Positions 10,015 through 19,447 are shown, counted from the first letter of the stretch. The stretch is 64,000 nt of DNA from Saprospiraceae bacterium (GCA_020631235.1 JAHDHQ010000012.1:1-64000); one strand, 5' to 3'. Program-made: numbers and translations. The notes: generated by a model not told the origin, from the sequence alone.

Positions 10015-11085
10015 CTAGTTCTTTTCTTTTTTAATTCCCCAAAACGTTTTTTCAGGTGTCGAAACAGCCATCTTATGGTCTTCAGTCAAGGTGTTTAGAA
10101 TATTTGGGCGGACAATACCATCTAAAATTTGAACATCATAAATTTCATCCACGGAAGTATTGTACTTGAAATTTCCTACCACTGTCCCTGTTTCTAAATG
10201 GACCACCACAACTCCTGCTTTCTTAGCTTGGTCCGCTATAGGTAAATGAGCAAAAGTCGAACTGTTTTTCCTCAATTTACTCAGTCCTACAAATGCAAAA
10301 CCTTTATAAAAACTTAATCCTCTCACAAAACCATTTATGGTACAGACGACTCTAGTCGTTCCTTTGGTTTGGTCAACTTCCAATAATTCTCCGTTTCCTG
10401 ATGTGAGTAAATATAATTTTTCATTATACACTCTGGGCGAATGCGGCATCGAAAGACCTTCTAAGATTATTTGTTTAGACGAATAATCTATAATCACTCC
10501 TGTGTTTAAAATATCTTCTTTCCATTGTTTAGGTTTATCTGTTTTAGAAAAAGCAGTCACATATTTTATTTCTCCTTTATCCACAGCCATACCATTTAAG
10601 TGGCAGTGATCACCGGCCGTAACTTTACTTATAAAATCAGGTTTCCAAACGGGAGTAAAAGAATAATCTTCGTCAATTTTTATGATGCACGAAAAATTGG
10701 TGTTTACTGCATAAATACCATCTTTGCAAAAGTCAATATCATGCACATCCAAGGCGCCTGTATGGTAGGTCATCCGTGGAAGAAACATGGCGTCATATGT
10801 TTTGGGTTTTCTAGGATAATAATGGCCAAGCTCTGGTGAATTTTTTAAATAAATCACCTCATCTAAACAAGCTACCACCATTCGGTCGTCTTCGATAGCT
10901 ATACCCATAGCCTTTTTAAACGAACGTGGCAATTGGATGATTTTTTCCTCACTCTGTGGACTTAAAAAAATAACCTTACCTGCTTGATAAGTACTTACAA
11001 CAATAGTACAACCAAGCTTAGTCAACAATTCAGGTAATGAAGGAGTGTACGAAAGGGAAAATGGACTTAATGAAGGATCAGACAA
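10015..11085 (-). CDS. TIGR03032 family conserved protein
   Basis: The protein has 356 residues and opens with PELLTKLGCTIVVSTYQAG, the signature start of the TIGR03032 family. That family is predicted to be a beta-propeller-like cytoplasmic protein of unknown function, often linked to glycan or sulfotransferase loci. There is no signal peptide or membrane segment. The start codon is TTG: an in-frame stop lies a few codons upstream and the next internal methionine (about residue 40) would cut off the conserved N-terminus. About 95 nt separate it from the DUF5723 gene upstream, so it may have its own promoter. The function cannot be deduced from sequence. Confidence 0.75.
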   Translation of the reverse strand: MSDPSLSPFSLSYTPSLPELLTKLGCTIVVSTYQAGKVIFLSPQSEEKIIQLPRSFKKAMGIAIEDDRMVVACLDEVIYLKNSPELGHYYPRKPKTYDAMFLPRMTYHTGALDVHDIDFCKDGIYAVNTNFSCIIKIDEDYSFTPVWKPDFISKVTAGDHCHLNGMAVDKGEIKYVTAFSKTDKPKQWKEDILNTGVIIDYSSKQIILEGLSMPHSPRVYNEKLYLLTSGNGELLEVDQTKGTTRVVCTINGFVRGLSFYKGFAFVGLSKLRKNSSTFAHLPIADQAKKAGVVVVHLETGTVVGNFKYNTSVDEIYDVQILDGIVRPNILNTLTEDHKMAVSTPEKTFWGIKKEKN

Positions 11086-11179
11086 AATGCTTATGTTTTA
11101 ATTAAAAAATTAAGCTTTAAAAGTAACACCTTAAAATTCAAAACCTGTTATCGAGGTCTTAATCTTGACAAGGAAAGTC

Positions 11180-12445
11180 TTAAAACTTTAACCCTGCTGT
11201 TGCTTGCCAGGCGTAATAGTCTGCTAACAAACCATTCGACATTAACCAAGGATTACTAGCACTTGCTTGTAGGTAAAAGGGGCTTGCATCCCAGGTAAAA
11301 CCAACATCTAGTATAAAGGGTGTGTGATTATCAAAAGTATATATTCCATGGACAGAAAAACTTTCATTAAAATGATATTGAGCACCTGCTGACATTCTAA
11401 TGATTGAACTGTAAAAACCATTTTTATAACTCAAGCTTCCAAATAAATCAAGCTGTTTGGTCATTTGGTAATTAGCAGCTAGTTCAACTGAGGCAGACAA
11501 GCTCTGTGTATAATTTGTCGAATCCACAGACAATCCCAACAAAGCATTTAAGGTATCTACAAGCCCTATTTCTTCTTGTTGGATAATGATGGTTTTCAAA
11601 TCTAGCCCTTCAAAATCAGTCAAACCATCTCGACTATATACTGTAGCATGATCGTTCCAATTAATAAACCCAACATCGCGAATGATAGCTGATAAGTTCC
11701 ATCGATCATTTAATTTATACTGAGCCCATATATCTGCTGAAAAACCAGGATTCTTAGTACTAAAAGATGGTGATTCGATAATCGGAAAACTAAATTCAGT
11801 TTGAGATAAATCAGACAGCGTTTGCAAAGAAGTAGATTTAACTTCGATATCTGCATCAATTTCCCATATAAAACCAGTACTGACTAATTGATAGTTAAAA
11901 CGATTGGTTGCAATCTGCAAATCTGATCGGCCCATCAAATAAGAAGCAGCCAAACCAAGCGTCCACGATTTATGCTTGTAAGCCAAGGAAACAGCATTTT
12001 TTTGGTAGGAGAATAAAGTGCTTTGAAAACGTAAATCTACTTGTTGGTCAGCAAGAGGAACATTACCTAATCTGATCAAATCAAACCATTGGTTGCTAAA
12101 ACTATGGTGAGATTCTACTTGCTTTGAGATATCCAAACCGACGGTAAAGTTTCCTAAACTTAGATCTACACCTAAATATCTATAGCCTCCCCAACTATGC
12201 ATGTTAAAATTCTTATCAATGATCGGAATATCACTGAAACTAAACAGAAGTTCTCCACCATCCTGCGTGATCCAGCTGGTTAGTGCAACAGGACTTTGTT
12301 CGCTAATAATAGAAGCGCTAGGTAGCTTGATTTCCCAAGTTGTTGAATCTTTTTTAGCATCTAGCATCATTTGATGGATAAGCGAAGATTGTGCTCGACA
12401 CCACATTGAACAAAATAGTATAAAAATTAGGCTAATTTTTTTCAT
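11180..12445 (-). CDS. DUF5723-like outer-membrane beta-barrel protein
   Basis: The protein has 421 residues with a cleavable signal peptide (MKKISLIFILFCSMWCRAQS). The rest alternates amphipathic strands with aromatic ends and finishes on a strand (AGLKF) as outer-membrane barrels do. The organisation resembles the DUF5723 family of Bacteroidota barrels, related in shape to FadL/PorV-type proteins. It starts 1 nt after the stop of the lipoprotein gene, so the two are translated together. A complex with that lipoprotein at the outer membrane is likely. No transport substrate can be inferred. Confidence 0.65.
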   Translation of the reverse strand: MKKISLIFILFCSMWCRAQSSLIHQMMLDAKKDSTTWEIKLPSASIISEQSPVALTSWITQDGGELLFSFSDIPIIDKNFNMHSWGGYRYLGVDLSLGNFTVGLDISKQVESHHSFSNQWFDLIRLGNVPLADQQVDLRFQSTLFSYQKNAVSLAYKHKSWTLGLAASYLMGRSDLQIATNRFNYQLVSTGFIWEIDADIEVKSTSLQTLSDLSQTEFSFPIIESPSFSTKNPGFSADIWAQYKLNDRWNLSAIIRDVGFINWNDHATVYSRDGLTDFEGLDLKTIIIQQEEIGLVDTLNALLGLSVDSTNYTQSLSASVELAANYQMTKQLDLFGSLSYKNGFYSSIIRMSAGAQYHFNESFSVHGIYTFDNHTPFILDVGFTWDASPFYLQASASNPWLMSNGLLADYYAWQATAGLKF

Positions 12446-12446
12446 C

Positions 12447-13955
12447 TTAAAATCTTGCTTTTAAACCAACGTTTAGATGAATTCCTTGCGTGCCAGTAAG
12501 CCAAATAGACTCAGCGTTTTGAACTCCTGCTGAATTGAAGCGTCCTAATACTGCAATCTTACTTGCTCTCTGAAGTGCTTCGATTTGTGAGTTGTCCAAG
12601 CTGGTAGTAATGATTTGATTATCTACATCTTGTAAACTGACATTACCAGAATTTGTCCCATTTATTTGAATCCAATCATTAAGAGGATAAGACAATATTG
12701 GACTACCTGATGCATCTAAAAAAACAATTTTAAACTCAGTATTTATCGGAAATGCATTGCGAATACTCCAGACTAAATCCAAGGATCGTATATCTCCAAT
12801 ATTTTCAGACAAATCTATATCTACTGTATCTGTCAATACTAATTCGTTAGCTCTTAAATGCATCGGCACCTCTACAGCAATGTCTACTTTATAATAACTG
12901 TCTTCATTATAAAAGCCAATAATGTTTTCATCCTGGGCATTGGTTATAGCCTCCAGATCGTAATATACATTCTTAGTTTTTTCATTAAAAATCTCTGTGA
13001 TGTTAGAGTTTTCATTAGTGAAATCAAAGGATGTGTATTTTACCTCTCCCATCTCATCTATGGAAGGATAATTAAAGTCTATGCCTTCCATCAAGATGTC
13101 ACTTTCTAAGAAAAAGACATTATCATTAATCGTTGTCAATTCGATGGCATTAAATATGGAGCGAACAGGAAATCCAAAAGAATTTTCTATGAGCATGGTT
13201 ACTTTGGGTTCTTCAAAGGAAAAACCACCGCTTAACCATTTCTGAAAAATCCCCACTTCAATAATATCCTTTTTGATATTAAAATTTCGCTGGCCAAAAT
13301 AGCCTTGACCAAACTTAAAATGAATGGCTTTTACATACATGTGTACCGAATCAATCTTTACTCGCTCGCCAGCTGCAGTTCGTGCATCATAGTTAACAAA
13401 AAATGTATTGTTATTCCCAGTAAAAAGCCAGTCATCCATGTTGAAATTTTGGGTTTCTAATTTAGTTGTGTCTGCACCGTCATAGCGTAAATCAACATTG
13501 GTTTCAAATACTTCTCCATCCTTTGTAAATTCTGGGATGGTAACTTTTACATCTAAATCTTCTGTCTGAGTAGACATAAAACGAAAGCGCATTTCCGTAA
13601 AATCTGCAAAAATGGCTTCTTCGATAATTATTTCTTCAGGTACGGGAAACCCCAATGGTGCTACAGTATCTAATACTGGGAAATAGCTCAAAATCGGGAA
13701 GGGAAAAAATATATCTGAAGCATCCTCATACAATACCTCTCCCTGATATTTTACTACTATACGATCTTCATTATCGATTTCGACCACTACATTATCTGTC
13801 GGGTTTTCACCGGCATCTAATATGGCAAAAGTTGTATTAATCAAAGGAATGGCCCATTGCGAACCTTCAGGATCTACAGAAATATCATCTACCGGCCCAC
13901 AAGACCAGAAACATCCGAGGAGCAACAACAAAAGGAAGTGACTATGCTTGATCAT
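12447..13955 (-). CDS. Outer-membrane lipoprotein of unknown function
   Basis: This 502-residue protein has a short lysine/histidine start, a poly-leucine core and a lipobox ending in WSC at about residue 19, so it should be a lipid-anchored protein. The mature part is beta-rich with repeated acidic segments and no recognised catalytic motif. It lies between a beta-CASP nuclease gene (10 nt upstream) and a DUF5723-type barrel gene (1 nt downstream) in one minus-strand operon. Pairing with the barrel is the best clue to its role, for example as a plug or surface partner. Confidence 0.65.
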   Translation of the reverse strand: MIKHSHFLLLLLLGCFWSCGPVDDISVDPEGSQWAIPLINTTFAILDAGENPTDNVVVEIDNEDRIVVKYQGEVLYEDASDIFFPFPILSYFPVLDTVAPLGFPVPEEIIIEEAIFADFTEMRFRFMSTQTEDLDVKVTIPEFTKDGEVFETNVDLRYDGADTTKLETQNFNMDDWLFTGNNNTFFVNYDARTAAGERVKIDSVHMYVKAIHFKFGQGYFGQRNFNIKKDIIEVGIFQKWLSGGFSFEEPKVTMLIENSFGFPVRSIFNAIELTTINDNVFFLESDILMEGIDFNYPSIDEMGEVKYTSFDFTNENSNITEIFNEKTKNVYYDLEAITNAQDENIIGFYNEDSYYKVDIAVEVPMHLRANELVLTDTVDIDLSENIGDIRSLDLVWSIRNAFPINTEFKIVFLDASGSPILSYPLNDWIQINGTNSGNVSLQDVDNQIITTSLDNSQIEALQRASKIAVLGRFNSAGVQNAESIWLTGTQGIHLNVGLKARF

Positions 13956-13965
13956 TGTTTAAAAA

Positions 13966-15384
13966 TTAAGTATAAAATTCTTGTCCTAATTCGGGGATGT
14001 GGATATTACTAAAACCATCGGCCTCCAAATACGTTTGAAAGGCTTTTTGGGACTCATATTCTCCGTGAACTAAAAACAGTTTTTTGAGGGTATCTTTTTG
14101 ATTTTGGAGCAATTGTTTCATTTCTCCTCGATCTGCATGGGCTGAAAACGAATCCATTACTCTAATGTCTGCTCTAACATCTAAACGGTCACCAAAGATC
14201 GTAAGTTGTTTTTTTCCATTTCTTAATTGTCCTCCAGGCGTCTGCGGCGCACAATATCCTACAATCAGAATGGTATTTTTAGGTTCTTGGATGCAATTGT
14301 ATAAATGATGTTTGACACGACCTGCATTCATCATACCGGACGAACTGATTATAATGGCTGGTTCTTTTCTTGCATTTAAGGCCTTGCTATCGGCTACTTC
14401 TCGAATATAAGTAAGGTTATTAAAACCAAATGGATTTTCATCTCTGAGCATATACTCATTAAGGTTGTCATCATAACATTCAGGGTGTACACCAAAAACG
14501 GTAGTTGCATTTACCGCTAATGGACTATCGACAAAAACAGGAATCCTTGGCAGAAGACCAGCGTTCTCCATCTTATCCATCATGTAAACGATCTCTTGTG
14601 TACGGCCTACAGAAAAAGCTGGAATGATTAATTTTCCTTTCTTTTCAAGACAGGTTTCTTTTATAATCCGCAACAATTCTTCTGATTGTTCGGGTGTCGA
14701 CTCGTGGTCACGATTGCCATACGTAGACTCACAAATTAAATAATCCATGGGCTCCATGATCTGTGGGTCTCTTAATATCGGGCGATCTGGTCTTCCAATG
14801 TCGCCTGTAAATCCAACATTCATCCACTTAGATCCTTCTTTAAAACGCAACTGGACCGAAGCACTACCCAGAATATGTCCCATATCCTGATATTTTACTT
14901 CTACATTTCTGCTGATCTTAAACCATCGATTGTATCCATGCCCAGAAAATAGGGCCATCGCGGGTGGAACATCCGCACTGGTATAAAGTGGTACTCTTGG
15001 TGCTTTAGCTTTTCTGCGTTGGTTATGTGCTTTCTTTTGCTCTTTCTTATTATGCCATTCGACGTCTCTTTCTTGGATTTTCGCACTGTCTAAGAGCATA
15101 ATTGAGCAGAGTGATCGAGTTGCATGAGTACAATGGATAGTACCCTTAAAACCGTCTTTGACTAATTGTGGAATACGTCCAGTATGATCGATATGTGCGT
15201 GTGATAAAACTACTGCATCAATCGTTGCTGGGTCGAAGGACCATCGGTTATTAAAATCCCAAACATGCTTACCTCGACCTTGATTTAGTCCACAATCGAG
15301 TAAAATCCTATATCCATCTTCTAGGGTGATTAAATGTGAACTTCCAGTAACTTCCCGAGCTGCTCCACAAAACTTAAACTGCAT
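13966..15384 (-). CDS. Metallo-beta-lactamase/beta-CASP RNase-like protein
   Basis: The 472-residue protein starts with the MBL fold. Motif 2 is HAHIDH (about residues 61-66), followed by a conserved G-H-I-L-G-S motif and a F-T-G-D-I-G motif. The beta-CASP part contains YGNRDH and PAFSVGRTQE. The C-terminal RNA-specificity region has SSSGMMNAGR, FSAHADR and VHGE. All expected metal ligands are visible. The family includes CPSF-73-like RNA endonucleases and YsaB/TTHA0252-type RNases, acting in the cytoplasm. There is no signal peptide. It is the first gene of an operon with the lipoprotein and barrel, an odd pairing that may simply reflect co-transcription. Confidence 0.85.
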   Translation of the reverse strand: MQFKFCGAAREVTGSSHLITLEDGYRILLDCGLNQGRGKHVWDFNNRWSFDPATIDAVVLSHAHIDHTGRIPQLVKDGFKGTIHCTHATRSLCSIMLLDSAKIQERDVEWHNKKEQKKAHNQRRKAKAPRVPLYTSADVPPAMALFSGHGYNRWFKISRNVEVKYQDMGHILGSASVQLRFKEGSKWMNVGFTGDIGRPDRPILRDPQIMEPMDYLICESTYGNRDHESTPEQSEELLRIIKETCLEKKGKLIIPAFSVGRTQEIVYMMDKMENAGLLPRIPVFVDSPLAVNATTVFGVHPECYDDNLNEYMLRDENPFGFNNLTYIREVADSKALNARKEPAIIISSSGMMNAGRVKHHLYNCIQEPKNTILIVGYCAPQTPGGQLRNGKKQLTIFGDRLDVRADIRVMDSFSAHADRGEMKQLLQNQKDTLKKLFLVHGEYESQKAFQTYLEADGFSNIHIPELGQEFYT

Positions 15385-15476
15385 AATTTTACGATTTGTT
15401 AGTCTTTGTAAAAGTATGGATAAATCTTAAGTACTCCATGTCGTGCTAGATTCCTTTGATAATGGTCCCTAAAAAA

Positions 15477-15505
15477 TTGATTAAAGGCTAAAAATTGTAC
15501 ATTTG
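15477..15505 (+). promoter_or_regulatory. Candidate Bacteroidota promoter for the PorG-like gene
   Basis: A TTG at 15477-15479 is followed after 18 nt by TACATTTG (15498-15505). This fits the Bacteroidota -33 TTG / -7 TAnnTTTG promoter pattern well. It would start transcription near 15512, leaving a 5' leader of about 70 nt before the ATG at 15584. Confidence 0.55.
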
Positions 15506-15583
15506 TGACGGACTTGACCTTTCTTGAGATTCTTTAGGATTTAATATAATTAATCTAGCGTATCTACCGTTTTATGTATCGTT

Positions 15584-16405
15584 ATGAAAAATAGCTGTTT
15601 ACTCTTCATATTTTTTTCTGTTCTTTCTTTGCAAAATCTCCAAGCGCAAAGAGGTTTTGAAGTTGGAGCTTGGGCTGGCGGCAGCTGGTACCTTGGTGAT
15701 TTAAATACTGAATATGATCTAAGTCTGCCTGGTGCAGCTGGAGGTTTAGTGGGTCGATTTAATTTTAACCATAGAATATCTGCTACGGGTTCGTTAAATT
15801 ATGGAAGGATACGAGCTAATGATGCAAAGTCAAATAATAGCTTTCAGCAATTAAGAAACCTAAACTTTTACTCAGATGTATTTGACGCAGCAGCTGTGAT
15901 CGAATTTAATTTCTTTCCCTATTTGCATGGGAGTGCTACAGAGTATTATACTCCTTATATATTTGGAGGGTTCAACTTTTTTAGGTTTGATCCTATGACC
16001 ACTCTCAATGGTGAAAAAGTATCTTTAAGAGAAATGGGTACTGAAGGTCAGCTACCAGGTCAAGAATATAACTTTTTTAGTTTTGGTTTAGCTTATGGCA
16101 TTGGCTGGAAATGGGATATTAGTCGTAAATGGAGTCTAAATATTTTTGTCAGCTCTAGATCACTTTTCTCCGATTATATAGATGATGTAAGTGGTGTCTA
16201 CCCTGATTATAATCAGCTCATGGCTGATCGAGGTGCCGATGCAGTGTTACTAGCGAATCGATCTGAAATGGAAGATTTTGGCAGTCCTGGAACCCAGCGT
16301 GGAGACGCAACCACTAATGATTCGTATCATTTTATAGGCCTTAGCATTATGCGCTATTTTGGAAGATTAAATTGCCCACCTATTTCAAGAATCCAAGGGC
16401 AGTAA
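15584..16405 (+). CDS. PorG-like (DUF6089) outer-membrane protein
   Basis: The 273-residue protein has a signal peptide ending LQAQ. It then shows the E-x-G-x-W-A-G-G-S-x-Y-x-GDLN start, strands with Y-x-P-Y-x-F-GG-F, and a final strand (SIMRYFGR) typical of the DUF6089 family. PorG of this family is an outer-membrane component reported to work in the T9SS. Other members are uncharacterised, so the exact role is inference. It fits a genome rich in T9SS cargo. The gene converges on the GH1 gene and their 3' ends overlap by 21 nt. A good promoter lies upstream. Confidence 0.65.
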   Translation: MKNSCLLFIFFSVLSLQNLQAQRGFEVGAWAGGSWYLGDLNTEYDLSLPGAAGGLVGRFNFNHRISATGSLNYGRIRANDAKSNNSFQQLRNLNFYSDVFDAAAVIEFNFFPYLHGSATEYYTPYIFGGFNFFRFDPMTTLNGEKVSLREMGTEGQLPGQEYNFFSFGLAYGIGWKWDISRKWSLNIFVSSRSLFSDYIDDVSGVYPDYNQLMADRGADAVLLANRSEMEDFGSPGTQRGDATTNDSYHFIGLSIMRYFGRLNCPPISRIQGQ

Positions 16406-17656
16406 ACGTTTACTCTTACAGATTTCGGCATAGTATTTACCGCTTTCTCGCAAGCTTCTCTTTTGTGTTTCAAGATCGTGTGCATACAATCCAAACCTAG
16501 CCTCATAACCTTCCATCCATTCAAAATTATCGATGAGTGTCCAGTGAAAATATCCTTTAACAGGAATACCTTCTGCTATACAACTTAGGATAGCCCTAAG
16601 ATGATCATGAATGTACTTTTTGCGTTGTTTGTCCTGGCTATCGGCCATTCCATTTTCTGTAATGTGTATAGGAAGCTTACACTTCTGGTAATACATCTTG
16701 ATAAGTCGAGCTAGTCCTTCTGGGTAGATTTCCCAGTCTAAATCGTTTACCTTACAATCCGCAGGTTTTGTTAGGTCTGCAAATATTGGGAAAGCTTTAA
16801 TGTTTGGTTTTAGGATATCACGTGAATAGTAGTTGATCCCTAAATAATCAAAGAATTGCCCTCGGTGAAGTGTACGGCCAAACCATTTTCCATGCAACAT
16901 CCCATTAAAAAATAGATCTTGGAACAAGAAGTAACAGATCTTCTGTGAGATTTTAGATAGCCATTTATCTTTATATGTATCAAATACTCGAAGATGCAAA
17001 GCTGCTCCGACTTGTGTATCTTTTTTGCCAATGTCGTTTTGCAGTTTATGGATTAAAGTATAGGCTTGACAATGTGCCGAAATCATATGTTTAGCGCCCT
17101 TTAAATAGCTTTTAATGTCTCCTTCCTTGCCTGGTGGGAAAATACCCACAAAGTAACCCATCATTAGATAAACGTTGGGTTCGTTTATCGTTACCCAGTG
17201 AGACACCAGATCGCCCAAATGCTTGACAACGTATTCAGTATAGGCTAAAAACAAGGATATAGACTCCTTGTCTATCCATGCGTTTTGTTGCTCAAACCAT
17301 GAAGGATTAGAGAAGTGGTGTAAAGTAAGCATAGGCTCAATCCCCGCTTGTTTCAGTTGGATTATCTCATCTCTATAATGAAGTATGGCCGCTTTATCCC
17401 AGCTATCTTTGGTAGGTTGTATCCTAGGCCATTCGATACTAAATCGGTAGCCATTTAAATGCAATCCCTTCATTAAGTTTATATCTTCTTCTACCCTTTC
17501 CCAATGTTGGTTTGCTTCTATGCAATGATCTCCATTGGGTATTTTCCCTGCTTCACACCAGTCGTACCAAGAGTTGTTTCTATCACCTCCTTCGATTTGG
17601 AGGGAAGCGGTGGCTGCACCGAAAATGAAGTCTTTTGGAAAATTGTTTGTTACCAA
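16385..17656 (-). CDS. GH1 family beta-glycosidase
   Basis: The protein has 423 residues and lacks a signal peptide, so it acts in the cytoplasm. It begins FPKDFIFGAATASLQIEGG, the canonical GH1 N-terminus. The acid/base glutamate lies in TINEPN (about residue 159) and the nucleophile in ITENG (about residue 334). LIDNFEWMEGY near the end is also GH1-typical. It should hydrolyse beta-glucosides or beta-galactosides imported by other systems. The start codon appears to be TTG, because no in-frame ATG precedes the conserved start before a stop. It stands alone and is not in an operon with the alpha-galactosidase further on. Confidence 0.9.
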   Translation of the reverse strand: MVTNNFPKDFIFGAATASLQIEGGDRNNSWYDWCEAGKIPNGDHCIEANQHWERVEEDINLMKGLHLNGYRFSIEWPRIQPTKDSWDKAAILHYRDEIIQLKQAGIEPMLTLHHFSNPSWFEQQNAWIDKESISLFLAYTEYVVKHLGDLVSHWVTINEPNVYLMMGYFVGIFPPGKEGDIKSYLKGAKHMISAHCQAYTLIHKLQNDIGKKDTQVGAALHLRVFDTYKDKWLSKISQKICYFLFQDLFFNGMLHGKWFGRTLHRGQFFDYLGINYYSRDILKPNIKAFPIFADLTKPADCKVNDLDWEIYPEGLARLIKMYYQKCKLPIHITENGMADSQDKQRKKYIHDHLRAILSCIAEGIPVKGYFHWTLIDNFEWMEGYEARFGLYAHDLETQKRSLRESGKYYAEICKSKRLLPLDS

Positions 17657-17778
17657 AGTATTGCTGTTTATGCTAAGGTATGAAGATTACTGGGATTGTA
17701 ATTTCTATATTATATGTACTATTTGAGCTTTGACGCAAGTTTTTTAATCATCAGCTTTTGCTGGGCTAATGGGCAGTA

Positions 17779-17837
17779 TTTTAGTTTACATTTATCGATA
17801 TTTTTTTAAACACCATCTCAGCTACAAGCTGAGATTA
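17779..17837 (+). repeat. Stem-loop dispersed repeat, copy 1
   Basis: This 59-bp element has a second copy at 19380-19438. The two align along their length with only a few substitutions and small gaps. Its end holds a perfect 9-bp stem (ATCTCAGCT / AGCTGAGAT, 17815-17835) with an ACA loop. Weaker similarity extends about 45 bp further upstream. The rest of 17657-17892 is AT-rich with no gene I can support. Confidence 0.75.
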
Positions 17838-17892
17838 GCCACTGAGATTAACCCTTTTTTTTAAAAACTATTCTAGAAAACTTTGATGACAA

Positions 17893-18621
17893 CTATTCAT
17901 AGATAATACTCACCTGAGGGTTTTGTTTGTACATGTTTTTGAGCGGAATCGTTTTTTGAATACTCGGCCTATAATGGTTATTATTGGGATCTAAAATACA
18001 CTTGACTTGGTAGTCTATCATTTTTTTGAATGGCAATAAAAAATCATCTGTTTCGCAATCCTCTAGGCCGTTCTCTTTAAGTAAATTTAACACTGTGTAC
18101 ACGGATTCTATGGTACTTAGGCAAAGAGCAGCAGGTTGTTGTTTGATGATAAATATTGATTGGATGGTATTATCAAAACTTAGCCTTTTTAATGGCTGTA
18201 AATTTGTACTTAATTTAAGCATTTTTCGAGCACAAGGCCATGTTCCATCCAGAATAAAAAGATAAGGTTTATCACCCATAAATGATGCTATTTCAGGGCC
18301 CCTTCTAGTCGATAAATTAAAGTTGTTTTTACCAGGGTATAATAAAAAAGAGCTGTTGTTCTCATCATTCAAAATTTCATTTACCCGTGCATTATTTGTA
18401 AAATCGACACCCACGATTATTTCTGAATTTTCAAGTTGAAGTTTAGTCATATGACCTGTTCCATTTTTTTCTTTTTTATACTCCTTCGGGTGCATGAGTA
18501 TTATAAAACGAATATTGGTCTGGATGGGTTTAAGGTGTTTACAGATACATGAACTGGAAGGTCGCATGCATTGATAGCATTTAACTCTTGGGTCTTTTAT
18601 TTCTACTTGTTTGCTTTTCAT
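17893..18621 (-). CDS. DTW-domain tRNA uridine aminocarboxypropyltransferase
   Basis: The 242-residue protein has the zinc-type CYQCMRPSSSCIC start and the L-D-G-T-W-x-x-A-R-K-M core that names the DTW domain, plus a conserved S-T-x-E motif. DTW/TDD enzymes such as E. coli TapT transfer the aminocarboxypropyl group of S-adenosylmethionine to uridine in tRNA (acp3U). The length is usual for the family. It starts at an ATG. The gene stands between two copies of a stem-loop repeat, next to remnants of another gene, so the neighbourhood has been rearranged. The tRNA target position cannot be deduced. Confidence 0.85.
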   Translation of the reverse strand: MKSKQVEIKDPRVKCYQCMRPSSSCICKHLKPIQTNIRFIILMHPKEYKKEKNGTGHMTKLQLENSEIIVGVDFTNNARVNEILNDENNSSFLLYPGKNNFNLSTRRGPEIASFMGDKPYLFILDGTWPCARKMLKLSTNLQPLKRLSFDNTIQSIFIIKQQPAALCLSTIESVYTVLNLLKENGLEDCETDDFLLPFKKMIDYQVKCILDPNNNHYRPSIQKTIPLKNMYKQNPQVSIIYE

Positions 18622-18681
18622 AACTTGCTAATAAGCAATTTTTGTTCAAAACTTGCTCTTTGCATTTTTCTATTCGATCAA

Positions 18682-18828
18682 CAAAGATATTTTTCTTTAA
18701 AAGAAGATAAGATTGTATTAAATGAATTAATGGCTTTTGTTTCTGCTTTAAATAATCCAATTGATAAAATCAATTCAATCAAAATTCTAAATTCGAATGG
18801 ATTAGAAGTATATTCAAGTAAAACATAA
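18682..18828 (+). pseudogene. Remnant: first half of a T9SS type A sorting domain
   Basis: This open stretch ends with NNPIDKINSIKILNSNGLEV followed by YSSKT and a stop. That is the pattern of the first strands of a type A T9SS C-terminal domain, which normally continues into ...L-P-x-G-x-Y-x-x-x-I. Here it ends abruptly, and no start codon or signal peptide fits upstream, where the frame runs into the start of the DTW gene. The missing second half appears on the opposite strand at 19527-19640. I treat it as a fragment, not a gene. Confidence 0.5.
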
Positions 18829-18931
18829 ATACTAATAGAGAATCGATTTATTTGGACAATGTTGCTAGACTTTATTATATCAATGTCCATTTAAAGTGAG
18901 GTGAAATAATCACTAAAAAAATTATCAAAAT

Positions 18932-19351
18932 ATGAGACTTCTTTTTGCGTTAGTTATGGTACTTTGTTTTTCCTGTAATCCAGAATTTCCAGATATTGAT
19001 GGCACTTATCATGTAAAATGGAACGATATAGTTAATTGTGAGAATGAAGAGTTAAATAGAGATAAGGTTTTTGGTAATGATGATGGATGCTACATGATCA
19101 ATAATCATCTTTTATGTGCAGAATTTATTTTTGATAATGGTATTTTAACCATTAATGGAAGTGAACCTGCTTGGGATATTAGTAGTACTAGTACTTATAC
19201 ATATGAGTATGACAAAGAAGAGTTTATTCTAACCTTTTGTGACTCCGTCGGTTTTTGTAGAACAAACGTATTTACACATAGGGTGCTTGTTTTTGATTAT
19301 CCAGATGTAAGTACTTGTGAGCACCGGTATGCTTTAACACAAGTTGATTAA
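18932..19351 (+). CDS. Small putative lipoprotein, unknown function
   Basis: This 139-residue protein has a short signal sequence (MRLLFALVMVLCFSC) with a lipobox cysteine at residue 15. The mature part begins NPEFPDIDGTYHV, resembling the lipocalin-like 'G-x-Y/W' opening seen in many small Bacteroidota lipoproteins, and contains several cysteines and aromatic strands. I do not recognise a family. It is flanked on both sides by pieces of a broken T9SS sorting domain and may sit on a segment that has inverted. Confidence 0.6.
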   Translation: MRLLFALVMVLCFSCNPEFPDIDGTYHVKWNDIVNCENEELNRDKVFGNDDGCYMINNHLLCAEFIFDNGILTINGSEPAWDISSTSTYTYEYDKEEFILTFCDSVGFCRTNVFTHRVLVFDYPDVSTCEHRYALTQVD

Positions 19352-19379
19352 CGATTAGGTTCCTTGCTCTAGCAGATTG

Positions 19380-19438
19380 TTTTAGTCTACATTTATTCGT
19401 TATTTTTTTATATCCATCTCAGCTGCAAGCTGAGATTA
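19380..19438 (+). repeat. Stem-loop dispersed repeat, copy 2
   Basis: This is the second copy of the 59-bp element found at 17779-17837, in the same orientation. The 9-bp stem is identical (19416-19424 with 19428-19436) while the loop differs (GCA instead of ACA). That pattern suggests selection or templating of the hairpin. It lies 28 nt past the stop of the small lipoprotein gene. Confidence 0.75.
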
Positions 19439-19447
19439 AACAGGACG

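Noticed and set aside
18571-18681. Plus-strand frame overlapping the start of the DTW gene
   Set aside because: The part before about 18682 runs antisense through the DTW start codon region and reads as hydrophobic noise. Only the later part resembles a real protein fragment.
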